Below, piece after piece: positions 34,785 to 46,132 of a DNA stretch of 64,000 nucleotides. Made by a program: the position numbers and the translations under genes. The stretch is taken from positions 15,579,428-15,643,427 of the forward strand of contig LR990049.1 in assembly GCA_905147135.1 (NCBI GenBank). The letters are read 5' to 3'. The stretch comes from Blastobasis lacticolella (Eukaryota > Arthropoda > Insecta > Lepidoptera > Blastobasidae). Numbering within the stretch: position 1 is the first letter of the stretch; each line of letters begins with the position of its first letter. The notes below the pieces were generated by a model. That model saw only the letters and a program-made list of their open reading frames with translations, made no database searches and had not been told where the DNA came from.

Positions 34785-35735
34785 GTCATTCATAATGGAG
34801 GCAGGTTTATTCGCATTCAACTTACGGTGACTATTTACTCAGCAAAACAGGAAACGCCCCTTTGGTTATCATACTGCAGTAAAACATACCTGAAATAAAA
34901 GAGAATTACTGTATTACAACGAGTTCAATTAAGAGAAATTAACAACGTTATAAATACGCATAATTTAGTAATAATAATAGATACCTACAAAAAAAACATG
35001 TCACCAAAGGGGTATTGAATATGAATGTGGATGAATACATATGAAGGGGAAGACCAAAGAAAAAATGGATGAATTGTGTGATGAGGGATATCAGTGAGCG
35101 AGAGACAAGAATGTGAAACTATATAATTTTCGACATTCTGCAAAAAAAATTGCAGGTACTTGATATACGTACCCAAGCCGCAAGTGTCATTAGACGTAAA
35201 ATAGTGTCTAAAAGTGTGATTATACATGACACTGGTAGTTAGATCCCAAATGGATAATTAAAACAAAATTTCGTTTAACTCTCACAAAAGTCAAGACTTT
35301 AACTACCCCCAGTTAGAAAACAGCTAAAAGACGTAAATCAAATGAAAACTTTCAGCTTTTACTCCGAGTTCCTAACTCCATTATGTTGCTCTTTTAAATA
35401 TTCTGGCAAAATGCTCCAATTTTTTCTTAGAAAGGGCTTTTTCATGATAAATTTTAATTATCTGGATTTTACTTTCTGTTTAAGCTAGGTCCTGCCGCCA
35501 CAGAAGAAATATGTCCGTAATTTGTGTTGTATTTATGTAGGTACTTTGTTGGACCTAAATGGCTGTTAATCTTCTTAGACCCAAATGTTGGTTTGTTGGG
35601 TTTCCATTGTTGAAAGTATAAACTTAAGAACGCCTAAGATAATTGAGTCTCGAGTTAAATGCGAACCGAAAATCGCGTGACGAGAGCTTTTATATCCTGC
35701 TAGAAATAAGTACCTAAGTTCGCGGCTGAGAATTA
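34785..35735. other. unique stretch with small RTE-like remnant
   Basis: Segment 35040-35125 on the plus strand reads RGRPKKKWMNCVMRDISERE, the 'RGRPKK.W.D' motif near the end of RTE-like polyproteins. The remainder is unrecognised. Confidence 0.45.
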
Positions 35736-35753
35736 TTTTAATAGCGCTAGAAT

Positions 35754-35909
35754 CCATTAATCATCTTAGCGTTAATGTCCCGATTTTGCTCTCGCACACG
35801 AGGGCCCAGGGCCGCCTTAACCATGGTCCAGGATTTGGCAGATCAGGCAATTACAGTGGAGCGACTGCCGTCTGACCTCCGTGACATTGCTGCTAGGGGA
35901 ACCCGCCGC
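35754..35909 (-). repeat. SINE-A copy 15, 5'-truncated, with target-site duplication
   Basis: 3' half of the family. The 17-bp flanks 35737-35753 and 35910-35926 differ at one base (tttaatagcgctagaat / tttaacagcgctagaat). Confidence 0.85.
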
Positions 35910-35926
35910 TTTAACAGCGCTAGAAT

Positions 35927-36885
35927 ATCTGCATCTACTACCAAAACAGGCTCTATATGAAAGTCACCATTACGCTGTCCACTATGAATCTCGTAAAACC
36001 TCGGAATTGGCAGTAAAGTCGAATACTGCGCTGAAATTTATTGATGTGGATCAAGTAGGCCACTAAACTCGAGATCGTTGTAAACCGCATTTGTTGACAG
36101 CATCTGACGACATCGTAAAACTCGGGGCCCACACTCGGCCACAATCGCGGATTAGCGCGTCACAAAGTATTTTACACTCAATTCGATACACTGTTAGGTG
36201 TAACCGAAAAGGTACAAAGTTTACAAGGTTGTACCTTGTAAATGGCATGGTTAAAATTTGTTTTGTCTGATTCTATATATATTCTATTATATTGTGGCTA
36301 GGGTTTAACTGTTCACAAAAAATAGCAACAGCTCATCAAAACTGGTAGATAAAACAATAAAATAAAAAATTAATAACATCTTTATTTTTAAATCTTCACA
36401 ATTTATGAGGTGAGTCATCCCTAGTAAGTAATAAATATACTTGTGTTGGTCTGGCTCGCTCTACAACTAGGTAGTTCATAAAATAAATTGTCATCAAACT
36501 ATGAATAATACATTAAACAATTTTCCATCGAACAAGTCGAACAAGCCAACAGTTCACGGAGCCGCTTCGCTCTCGTTTTAGTAATACAATATTATCTTTT
36601 CATTTTGTTAAGCACGATTTTTTTGGTAAGCCTCATAATAGCGGCAAAATACTAAAATATTTTGGTAAACGTTTAAATTGTATCGTTGTATGTGAATGTC
36701 ATTATGTAATTTAGCGCTCTGATGCTATTTTTGTATATTACTGTGATTTTTAATCTCCACTTATAAATTCGGCCTCATCGTCATAGGCTCCGATGGTTTT
36801 TTCACTTGGTGGTACTTCACATCAGCCAGAACCACTCCAGTAAATAATAATAAGTAAATGAAAATGCTTGGAGAAATTTATACAG
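35927..36885. other. unique AT-rich stretch
   Basis: Nothing recognised; short open frames overlap on both strands near 35950-36250. Confidence 0.35.
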
Positions 36886-36889
36886 CGCT

Positions 36890-37078
36890 ACTTGCCCCAA
36901 AGTAAGCAAAGCTTGTGTTATGGGTGTTAGATAACTGATAAACTACTTATATAATTTTTTTAAATGTGTATTTATTATACATACTACACCCAGACCCGTA
37001 ACAGAAATTAAAATTCATCATATCGATTTCTGCTCGGCCGGGAATCGAACCCGGGACCTCTGGACCAGTAGGTATATA
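36890..37078 (-). repeat. SINE-T2 copy 2
   Basis: The tail and body are aagcaaagcttgtgttatgg ... acacccagacccgtaacag ... aaattcatcat. The tRNA-like head complement is gggaatcgaacccgggacct at 37040-37059. It matches 45925-46132 nearly throughout. Confidence 0.75.
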
Positions 37079-39165
37079 GGCAATGTCAAGAACATAATTA
37101 GCGTTTTATATAGGAGCTTTCTGACTACCGAAAGTGCTTTATTGAATCCTTATAGCGAATTCGGAACATATATCAAGCCATAATGCGACACATACAGTAG
37201 TTTGTTGTTTGCGTAGCGGGGCGCCCATCAGCACGGCTGACTTATAGCCCATTTATTACCTACAACCGAGCTACTAACTCCACTACATTTACGCAGATCC
37301 ACTTGCGTAATGCGTAGTGCGAATGCAGAGAGCCTGCTTATAACGCTCATGAAATATGTATCGTGAAACCCACTTTAGGTTAAAGTGGAAATCGCTACTA
37401 ATCAGTTATTTATTTATTTTTAATAATTGGGAAAGCAACAGTATGTTCTACAAACACGATTATATTCTAATTACACAAACAATCTTATTAAATGAGAGAG
37501 TGATACTGTCACAAAAATAAATAAAAGTATTGTTGCCGTTGCGAGGTGATTTCATCCTGAAATCTAATTTTTCATTCCGCAAGCCCTCTGTCTCTACAGC
37601 TCACCGACATTCACGAAAATTGAAATTACTCAGTAAACTTGCGCATCTGAAAGACTAATCTTTGTTAGATCAATTCACATTCTCGGAGAAATCTCAAAAT
37701 ATGGTGTTTAATCAGCTGATAAAATCCCTTATTCTTCTTAAAGTATAACCGTGCCAACTTTGATAAATCCTTTTAAAGTAGAGAATATCCAATGTACGGA
37801 AATCTCATACGATTCTAAATCTGATTTAATGGTTTGAGTTTAATGTTTATCAAGATGTCATAATCCAAAGTTTTGTATCTTGCGTAATATTGGCTTGGCT
37901 TGGCTATAATGAAAGTTATGAAGGTAGTTTTAACTTCAGATAGTTTCTAACTTTACCTTATTAAGATGCGCTCTCTCTGCCTTAGTATTATTGTTTCAAA
38001 GGGGATAATTTCTTTATCAATAAATATGTATATATGTATCTACTTAAATTATTGTTATTTAAATATTTGCTGTTGCAAAAGTTGAAAATGGAACCCTAGT
38101 CACTTTGTATCTATACATGAACAGTTTTCCTATTAAATCTACCTATGTAAACAAACAGTTCTCGCATGTTTACATTCTACCAATCTTATTAACATCGGAA
38201 CCAACTCAGTTATTAGTCACATTGATGTCGAATGCGTTGATCGCTGTCGCCTCTGTGAAAACATCCCCGTAGGTGCCTCGCTACTGTATCATCCGAAGGT
38301 AGGTCGGCCGGCGTTTGCCCTATATTCCCTCCCTCTCGCGGTCCACTGCGAATCGTACGGGCATCTCTTTCCCCAGTGACGTCATCACGCAACCTCTCCC
38401 AATGCCCGCGTGTGCGTGCCCCAATACACACAGTGCGCCTATGTGCGTGAGTTCCGGTGATTATTATGAGGCGACAGTTCAATCTGATAATTTTTTGCTG
38501 GTGAGAAAATGGGGGAGATAATATTATGGGCATTTATCAGCTATAGTTACGTATCGTGCTCTCGACGAGAGAGGATCTTGTGAAATTGCTTTATAATTTC
38601 GCTGCCATTAGCCCGTTGCACGTATAGCACGTACGTGTACCTATATTAGGTTATTACTCTAGTATTGGATGCGGTTTCGTGTGGCTGCATTAATTTGAGC
38701 CCTATCGGAACTTAATTGCTCCAGCGCAGCGCAATCAATGGTTGTAACCGAAATTGGGCTTGTATCGAATCGTATCGCTCGAATTCAATACTGACCCATC
38801 TCGTATTTACTGAATACCCCAATGATTATAGAGTGTTTCCTAAATATTTGCAAGGGATTGGTATGTAATGTTGTATTAAGTTTATACAGAAAAAAGTTGT
38901 CATAAAATTTTTATCGGGAATTCCGCACCTAAAGTTTCCATTAATTTAATAACCTGCGTACACTTGATATAGCGCAACCATAAAAAAGTAATTTATCAAC
39001 TCTACTCGGAACATAAAGGAAAGCTGTAAAACAGAGGCTCCATGTTTTATAATCATAGACGAGCTAGGTATGTACCATGAAAGATTTTATAGGCTCTGAA
39101 AAATTTTGGCGGCTTGCATCATACGGGCCATTCATAACGTGTGCAGTATCGACGTTTTGCATTAT
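37079..39165. other. unique stretch, GC-richer patches
   Basis: A perfect CRE-type octamer TGACGTCA lies at 38377-38384 inside a GC-rich patch (38210-38470). Segment 38660-38800 is complex and repeat-free. Open frames on both strands at 38213-38533 are unrecognised. Confidence 0.35.
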
Positions 39166-39174
39166 TTATTACAT

Positions 39175-39380
39175 AGATACTAGCGACCCGAACTCGGTTT
39201 CGCACGGGTGTGATTTAGAAAAAAAGGCTAAAAACTTAGGTATACAAGTTACGTTCCGAAAAATTATCTAATTGGTGGTAATAATGCATAAAAATCCGTT
39301 GCGTGGTTTAGAAGAAGTTAGTGGATATACCTGCGGACAGACAGACATACGTGGAAAGCGACTTTCTTATATAATTATGT
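39175..39380 (+). repeat. degenerate transposon tail
   Basis: tactagcgacccgaactcggtttcgcacgggtg is a widespread start of lepidopteran repeat tails, followed by gacagacagacatacg. Class unknown. Confidence 0.45.
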
Positions 39381-39454
39381 TACTTAAATATTTGTTTGTT
39401 ACTATGGTTAGATTATTCTTACTTTTTACTCGGATATTTCAAGACAGTTACACG

Positions 39455-39534
39455 GACCTGGCGGACCCTGGGCCCTTGCATGCAGGGCGGAGGCGCAATC
39501 GGGACATAACGCCAAGATGATGACGATGATAATG
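39455..39534 (+). repeat. SINE-A copy 16, severely 5'-truncated, with target-site duplication
   Basis: Only the last 80 bp of the family are present, ending in a (GAT)n-like tail. It is flanked by a perfect 19-bp repeat, atttcaagacagttacacg (39436-39454 and 39535-39553). Confidence 0.9.
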
Positions 39535-39553
39535 ATTTCAAGACAGTTACACG

Positions 39554-41480
39554 TTAAATTCGCTGTTAGAAATTTTAATGTCGTAATTTCAACGTAAACT
39601 GATGAATTAAACATTTACAAAATGAAGCAAGCCTGTTATGGGCTGTTGTGTGATATTATGTTCGTATTCAGGGTAGAAATAGAGATTCTCTTAGTTTTTT
39701 GTACGTAGTACGGAATTAGTATTACGAGAAAGTCTGTAATTCAAAAACAAATAAATAACAGATTGGAAATTTTGTGGTTCACAACATCGTCTTATCAGAT
39801 AAATTTTTAACTTCGAAAAATTTCGATTTCACGCTTAATATGGAGATGCCTCGCGGAGCGTCAGCAACGAATAAATGCTTTAGCAATATGGAGGCGTCGC
39901 CCCAAAGAGACGCGTACTGAGTAATATTTTCACCCGATTGGATACAAAGGTCGACTGGAACGATGATGGAAGTGACAGTGTTATTGTTCATGGTAATGTA
40001 ATATCCTAATGTACATAATGAGGTCGCGAGTCATGTAGGTAGGTAAAAGCATACGTACTTTATTTACGGACGCTATGATTCAGATTAATGTTATATCAAA
40101 GTGAATATACATCCATAAACATTTACGACAACAGTAAATATGCAAACAAAAAATGTGCATTCATAGTGGGATCGTCAAAATTTAACATTGATATAAATTA
40201 ATTTATGGAATACAAATAAAAATATTATGTTTCATACAAAACTACCTATATAAATTCTCACGGTGCGTTTATGTCAAGCGATTATTCATTCATTTGGTGT
40301 ATACAGAAGTACCTAGATGCTTCGCTCGTTGCTTTGTCGTGGTCTTCGTAGACCATGCATGTCCAATGTTAGGAGAACACACAACAAATACAAATAAACA
40401 AGCTTAGACACTCCACCATAAGCTTGTTGAATTCCAATTGTTCTGTTTTGTAAATTAAAACAATGACCCGTTATCGCTAACACCCTGCTTCAGCACAATG
40501 ATTTAAATGTAAATTAATTTCGGACGTTTGCTTAAATTCAACTTTTCGGCTGTTTCCAAATCTCGAACAAATTAATTTGAAACGGATTCTCGATTGTGAA
40601 TGTTTGTGAAATGGATACACCTTTGTAAGCTGATTCCTCTTCCACTGCTGAATGATAAGGTGGTAGCCCATGTTTCATTGGTTTGTTTAAATAAATACAA
40701 TATAGTACTTGTAGTTAGAACAAAGTACGTAAAGCGTTGGTGTACCACATATTTTGTGGTTGGCGGGTAGTGGCTGGATTCTCAAAACTGAGGACCGGTC
40801 TCTGAAAAATGGGGAAGTAGCGATAGGGGTCTGCCAGCACGTGACAAGTGAAACAAAGTGGTTTCTCCTTAGATCTACGGGAAAACGTGGGAGATAATGT
40901 GTTCGTATAAAAAATTCGTCATTGCAAAAGAGCTTGATCGCTGTGACAGCTGTCAACGGGAGAATGCGTTTTATGAGGTAGGAGGCTATGGCAGTATTTG
41001 TGTTGGAATTACAATTTTGTACAATAAAGTGCACGCCAGCAATGACATACTTTTTGATGAAAAAATTGTAATTTTTTTTCGATGTTCTTAGTCTTGCTCT
41101 TTAGCTATTTAGTGATGGCATAATAAAGTGTGACGTTTACCAACATGAAACTGTAATGCAAAAAACAATAATTTCTGGTCAGTAGCAGTTGTCAATAAAA
41201 GCTAAACTATTTACAAACTCTAGTGTTTTGGTTCATTATCTGAAATTCACTGCGGGTTTCACTCTAAGATCTATCTGGGCTTCTCTAGGTCGTCTTTCAA
41301 TTATGTAGGGGGCGTACCTTCGCTGCGTTTTGGTCTGATTTCGCCCCGACCGTTAACTACGAGAATTGTGCCCCGCCTATTGCAATCAAGTTAAGTAATC
41401 TTGCGAACAATGTCGGCAAACTTGCATCCTGAAACTGATGGCTTTAAATTACATACATAAACAGGTGGGATAGGCAGAGT
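39554..41480. other. unique stretch, nothing recognised
   Basis: Complex GC-richer pieces at 39820-39990 and 41240-41450. No exon supported. Confidence 0.35.
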
Positions 41481-41487
41481 CTATACC

Positions 41488-41585
41488 ACACCCCTGGTTT
41501 TGGTAATGTTTATAGGCAGCGGTGACCACTTTCCAGCAGGTGGCCTGCTTGCCTGTTTGCCTACCGTATGACATTAAAAAAAGTA
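41488..41585 (+). pseudogene. LINE-B 3' tail fragment
   Basis: aggcagcggtgaccactttcc ... gcctgcttgcctgtttgcctaccgta and terminal A run. Confidence 0.6.
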
Positions 41586-42300
41586 TGAACCGCAACTTAG
41601 TTCTATCCTGACAAACTCCCTAGCCTCTCATATATCCACAATTCTTTTATTCTTGCCACTTCGGACCCCAAATTTTTAGCATATCAGCTTTAAATTAGTA
41701 CTTACTAAAACAAAAATCGCAGTGACACTATTTTTAGCATCAGCAAGGCTTCTAATCCGAACTATTCATTGACCCAACACCTTCCCCTTCCCAATGGCAT
41801 GTACGTATACTTATCTAGTGGTCTCATTGGCTTGTTCGCGTGTAATCCCTGGATTACCCATTCGCAGCCCGTGAATCATTCGCTTAATATTTCCCCGTTT
41901 CCCCAATTTCCCTGATCGATTCCCTAAAGACCTTATAACGGATGTAGGGCGGTTAGTATGTTTCGGTCCGTAGTGCTCCGGATTATTTGTATCGCGCTCC
42001 ACACAGTTGCGGTAAGTGACCTGACTATTGTGCGGACAAATTGCTTGTTGACATGACAGATTGACAGATTGCTTGGTGCTTATGTAAATAGTTACTGGGG
42101 AGCCGGTTACTAAGTGCTGTGCAGATGATGTAGGTATTTGCGTTTATGAAAATGTTGAATGTGTAAGAAGCGAAAGAGGTTTCTTTTTGTTTCGTACGCT
42201 TTTAAACCGGCCAAGACGTGTACTGTAGATGCCTGTCATAATATGCGTGCAAAAGATGGCCTTCTGATATCAATATGGTCTTCTAATATCTGTGTAAAAT
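41586..42300. other. unique stretch with a symmetric TAATCC site
   Basis: Segment 41760-42010 is complex and repeat-free. It includes the perfect inverted repeat GTAATCC-CT-GGATTAC at 41842-41857, a pair of bicoid/Otx-type (K50 homeodomain) cores. Confidence 0.35.
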
Positions 42301-42554
42301 AAAAAAATAAAATATATTTATTCAGGAAAGATTTGTACAAAAACAGTGTTACAGTGGGTTCACTTAGTGTAGATTGCTAAGACTATTTGCACAAAATTAT
42401 TTTGAAACCCTGAGATCCAAACTAGGCAATAGCCTGTATCTTGGATGTCAGTGTTCTGCCGTAGAAGCTATTTTATGACTATAATTTAAACAACCACATA
42501 TACTTATAGAGTTATGTCACAGATGTATGTACTTAAAAATGAGTGAGGGAGGAG

Positions 42555-42655
42555 TAAGGGTGTGTGTGAGTGTGTGTATGTGTGCACGCGCGCGTGCGTG
42601 TGTGTGAATATGTGTGTGCATGTGTGTGTATGTGCGTGTGTGCGTGTGTAAGTAA
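42555..42655. repeat. (TG)n microsatellite, imperfect
   Basis: About 100 bp of TG repeats with interruptions and a central alternating block (gcacgcgcgcgtgcgtgtg), a typical Z-DNA-prone sequence. Confidence 0.85.
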
Positions 42656-42679
42656 ATTAATGTATATACCAACGGTCAA

Positions 42680-42865
42680 GAGCTGTTAGGCAGTAAGCTT
42701 TCCGTATCAAGCGGTTCTTTACACAAAGGTTGCCTGGTAGAGATCGCTTACAGCGATAAGGCCGCCTTTGCCCACAACTAGTTATGGTTTTTTGTCGGAA
42801 CTTGTTAATGTAATTATTCTTGTGTGAGCAATAAAGAATTTATCTATCTATCATCTATCTGATGG
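42680..42865 (+). repeat. LINE 3' untranslated region with (TCTA)n tail
   Basis: gttgcctggtagagatcgct ... cagcgataaggccgcctttg ... gtgagcaataaagaatttat and tctatctatc repeats. This order is the usual 3' end of a lepidopteran LINE family. Segment 42300-42430 (aaatatatttattcagg) may be an opposed LINE 3' end. Confidence 0.6.
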
Positions 42866-44160
42866 TGTAAACACAAAAGCTGTCTGTAGCAGCTCAAAAT
42901 GTTTTCCATACAATTTGTATGAAACGTTTGCTAATCCTACTCCATTCATAAGTTGGTCGATTGTTACTCGGCAACTTGAAAAGTTTACTATACTGTGATA
43001 GTTTTTCTATTCTTCTTCTTATCGAGTCGATAAGAAGTCGTTTTTCTATTGTCTTTACATATTACCCGTAAGGCGCTGTTGCATAACTGGCTACGGTCAT
43101 GAGACAATGGTCGTATGACGGACCAATAGGAGACCTCAAAACCTCAAAACAAAACGACCACGGTCAATTAGGACAGCGAAGTCGAAGAGGTTGGTGCAAT
43201 ATACTTTTCTGCCGAACTCTATATTTACCTATAGTATAAAGATATAAGATTTGTGTTATTGAATAAACTCAAAAACCACAGAACCGATTAAAAATTCTTT
43301 CACAATGAGAATGCTACATTATAACTGAGTAACAGAGGCTACTTATTATGAAATAACAGGTTTCCGCAAAAATTTGATTGTTTCCAGAGATTCGATCTGC
43401 AAGCGGGTGAAAGCCTCTGAGAACGGTTAGTGTAAAATAACATCATTCAACAACTGCCAGAATTCCATTTATGTTCGCCTGTGTCTTTCTTTTTCAAGCT
43501 AGAAAGATCAATATACTTTCAGTTCTTAAGTCGTTTTACGAGTTGGGCTGGACATTCTGCGACTTTGGCTTTTCAAGAAAAGGACCTTTTACTGGACGTA
43601 ATTTCGACACTCGACATTTTACGACTTTGACATTTAACTTAACCCCTTAGGGATGAAAACAGAGAAGTGGACAAATACTTTTGAGCACTTTTATATGTAT
43701 TATTAGCTGTATCCGCGACTTCGGTCGCGTAGACTAAAGGATGTTTGGTATATCTAATATTATGCAACACTGTAGCCTGGTAAAGCACTCTTATCAAAAA
43801 ATAAGTTTTTTACATTTGATTTGAAAACTCACAGGTTGTATTTATCAATAGATAGTCAGGTAGAGAGTTCCGTCGTTGTTCGCACAATTACTGTTGGTGC
43901 GAGTAGTCTCTTTAATTTCGACTGTAAAACAGTGTCATTTCGCCGAGGCTCTCCTTGTTTGGTGGTGGAACGACGATGGGAATATTAGATTGTGTGGTTC
44001 AATTGCAGTCTCTAAAATTTATATCTAAAACATATCGATGTTCTACTTCATTTACACTATTAATGTATAATTACAAGATTGCACCTTAATATTACGTATT
44101 CCTATCAGGGTGATTGCACCTTGAAATATTTATGGGACAATCATAAAGTACTCTTTCCTA
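42866..44160. other. mostly unique stretch with old repeat traces
   Basis: Traces of repeat tails at 43645-43680 (accccttagggatgaaaac) and 43705-43740 (gcgacttcggtcgcgtagac). No gene. Confidence 0.35.
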
Positions 44161-44164
44161 ACAA

Positions 44165-44325
44165 AAATTAAAAGCTCCCAGCCACAGTGTTTCCTTTGGA
44201 CTACATGACATGGGATCGTTCAAGAGGTATATTAGAGGTCTCTTTAGAGGTGGGCAACGCATTGGTAACTCCCCTGGTGTTGCTGATGTCCATAGGCGGC
44301 GGTGACCACTTTCCAAGAAAAATAA
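44165..44325 (+). pseudogene. LINE-B relic, 3' end lost
   Basis: agctcccagccacagtgttt ... acatgggatcgttcaagagg ... ttgctgatgtccataggcgg; it breaks off at gaccactttcca. Confidence 0.7.
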
Positions 44326-44384
44326 TTACATTTTACTACACATTAAATATTTTCAACTAAGTACACATTTTCACTTCCACCCCC

Positions 44385-44560
44385 TCTCCCAAGGGAACCG
44401 TGATGAATTTCAGGATAGGAGGTCCTATCTCGTAGAATGACCTCAAATCATACAAAGTTAATTTAAATTCATTCAGTTATTCCAGAGTGAGGCGCTGCCA
44501 AGATACAGACAGACAGAGAGACAAACATGAAAAAAGCTAAAATAAATAAATAAAATATTA
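44385..44560 (+). repeat. degenerate LINE tail
   Basis: cctctcccaagggaaccgtg ... gcgctgccaagatacagaca; the pattern resembles common LINE 3' tails. Confidence 0.4.
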
Positions 44561-45131
44561 ATTTTAAAGCATCAGCTTGATTTTGGCCCGCGGGCCGAAA
44601 CGCCTGAATACTCTTCTTTCATACGAGACCCTCCGAAAGATCCTCAAAGCAAAATTTAATCAAAATCCAATTAACTAATCCGACTTACACTTGAGCGTAC
44701 CTAAGAGCAAGTTATAAACTTTACACTCTCAACTCTGTACCTTGACGTTAATGGATGTTGTTTTTGAAATTTTCGAAGCTCGATTCTGCTTCCAACAGCT
44801 TGATCTACGAGCCATTTCTATACAGTTTCACACAACAAGTTCTTATCTGTGGCTACTTACGGACCTACCTACTATTAAAAGTGTAATTTTTTCGTCACAA
44901 AACGATTTCACCCAAATTTTCGAATTGAAAATGAAAAATGGGTGAATGCTACATACTGTTGAACAAGTGAATAGAAAACGGGCAAATAATCGCCACGCGA
45001 TCATTAGGTACACCAACACCCTAAAATCTAGGCACATATTATTAATAGATTATAAAATTTCAGCAGCTAAATATAATTTGGCTGGTCTTACATAATTTTT
45101 CTATATTATAATTTACTGTAGGTTAGACTTT

Positions 45132-45391
45132 TCATCATCACAACCCGTAACAGTCCACTGCAGGACTTCAGGCCTCTCCCACGAAAGGGGAGGTCATTGC
45201 CATAATCTCCACGCTTGGCAGGCGGGTTGGAGATCGCAGTGTTTAAATATAACAATGGAAAATGCTGCTGCCTATTTTCCAGACTACGGAGACTCTTGAT
45301 CTTTTGTCTTGAAAACATTAGTCGCCTTGTACGACACCCGCGAGTCTAAGGGGTTGGTGCTATTCTACTCTGCCGGACACCACACGGCATA
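45132..45391 (-). repeat. R6 interspersed repeat, copy 4
   Basis: Complete landmark set in reverse; very similar to 63586-63843. Confidence 0.85.
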
Positions 45392-45924
45392 CGGTTAGAC
45401 TTTTACTTTAGGTTAAACTTGTAATGTGGAGCCGAATAACGTGATGTCTATGTCTATGTGCTATCCATAAAGCTAGTTTGGATGTGTGGATATTTTGCAG
45501 TGTTGTAGCAATACAGGGTGTTTCATAATATATGTATGAAGCCGTGAACTGGATGGAGTGCTAAACGTATTAAAACGATAGGTACAACTATTCCACGTAT
45601 GACAGAAATAATTATATCCCAGAGTAAAGCGTCGGATATAATTTATTCCGAAATTCAATGTAGTTCCCACAGGAACATGGCATACCCGTATTTTATGCGG
45701 TCCGACGCTAAACTACATTTAAATTACAATTGTAACAGGCGGTTAGGTAAGTCTTTTACATAAACAACACGAAAAGGTCTCATACAAATTGCTTAATTAC
45801 TACGGCTGCACGGGGATTAGCGATCTGCTTCATCAAGTTAATCTAGAGATTATGGCTAAATTCCCTTACTTTTCTAATGAAGGTCGGGCGGAGGATATAA
45901 TTTCTAGTTAAATAAATAATCGTT
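45392..45924. other. unique stretch
   Basis: No supported feature. Confidence 0.35.
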
Positions 45925-46132
45925 AAATAAGCAAAGCTTGTGTTATGGGTACTAGATAACTGATAAACTACTTATATACTTTTAAATACATACTTATTAT
46001 ACATATAACACCCAGACCCCTAACAAAAATTAAAATTCATCATTTCAATTTCTGCCCGGCCGGGAATCGAACCCGGGCCCTCTTGCTTGGCAGACGGCAT
46101 GTTGACCACTGAACCACTGAGGTCGTTATTTA
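45925..46132 (-). repeat. SINE-T2 copy 3
   Basis: Same 3' body as 36890-37078, with a head complement gggaatcgaacccgggccct and tgaccactgaaccactgagg. Confidence 0.8.

Noticed and set aside
38377..38384. Functional CRE promoter site (TGACGTCA)
   Set aside because: A perfect octamer is expected about once per 65 kb by chance and no transcription start is visible next to it.
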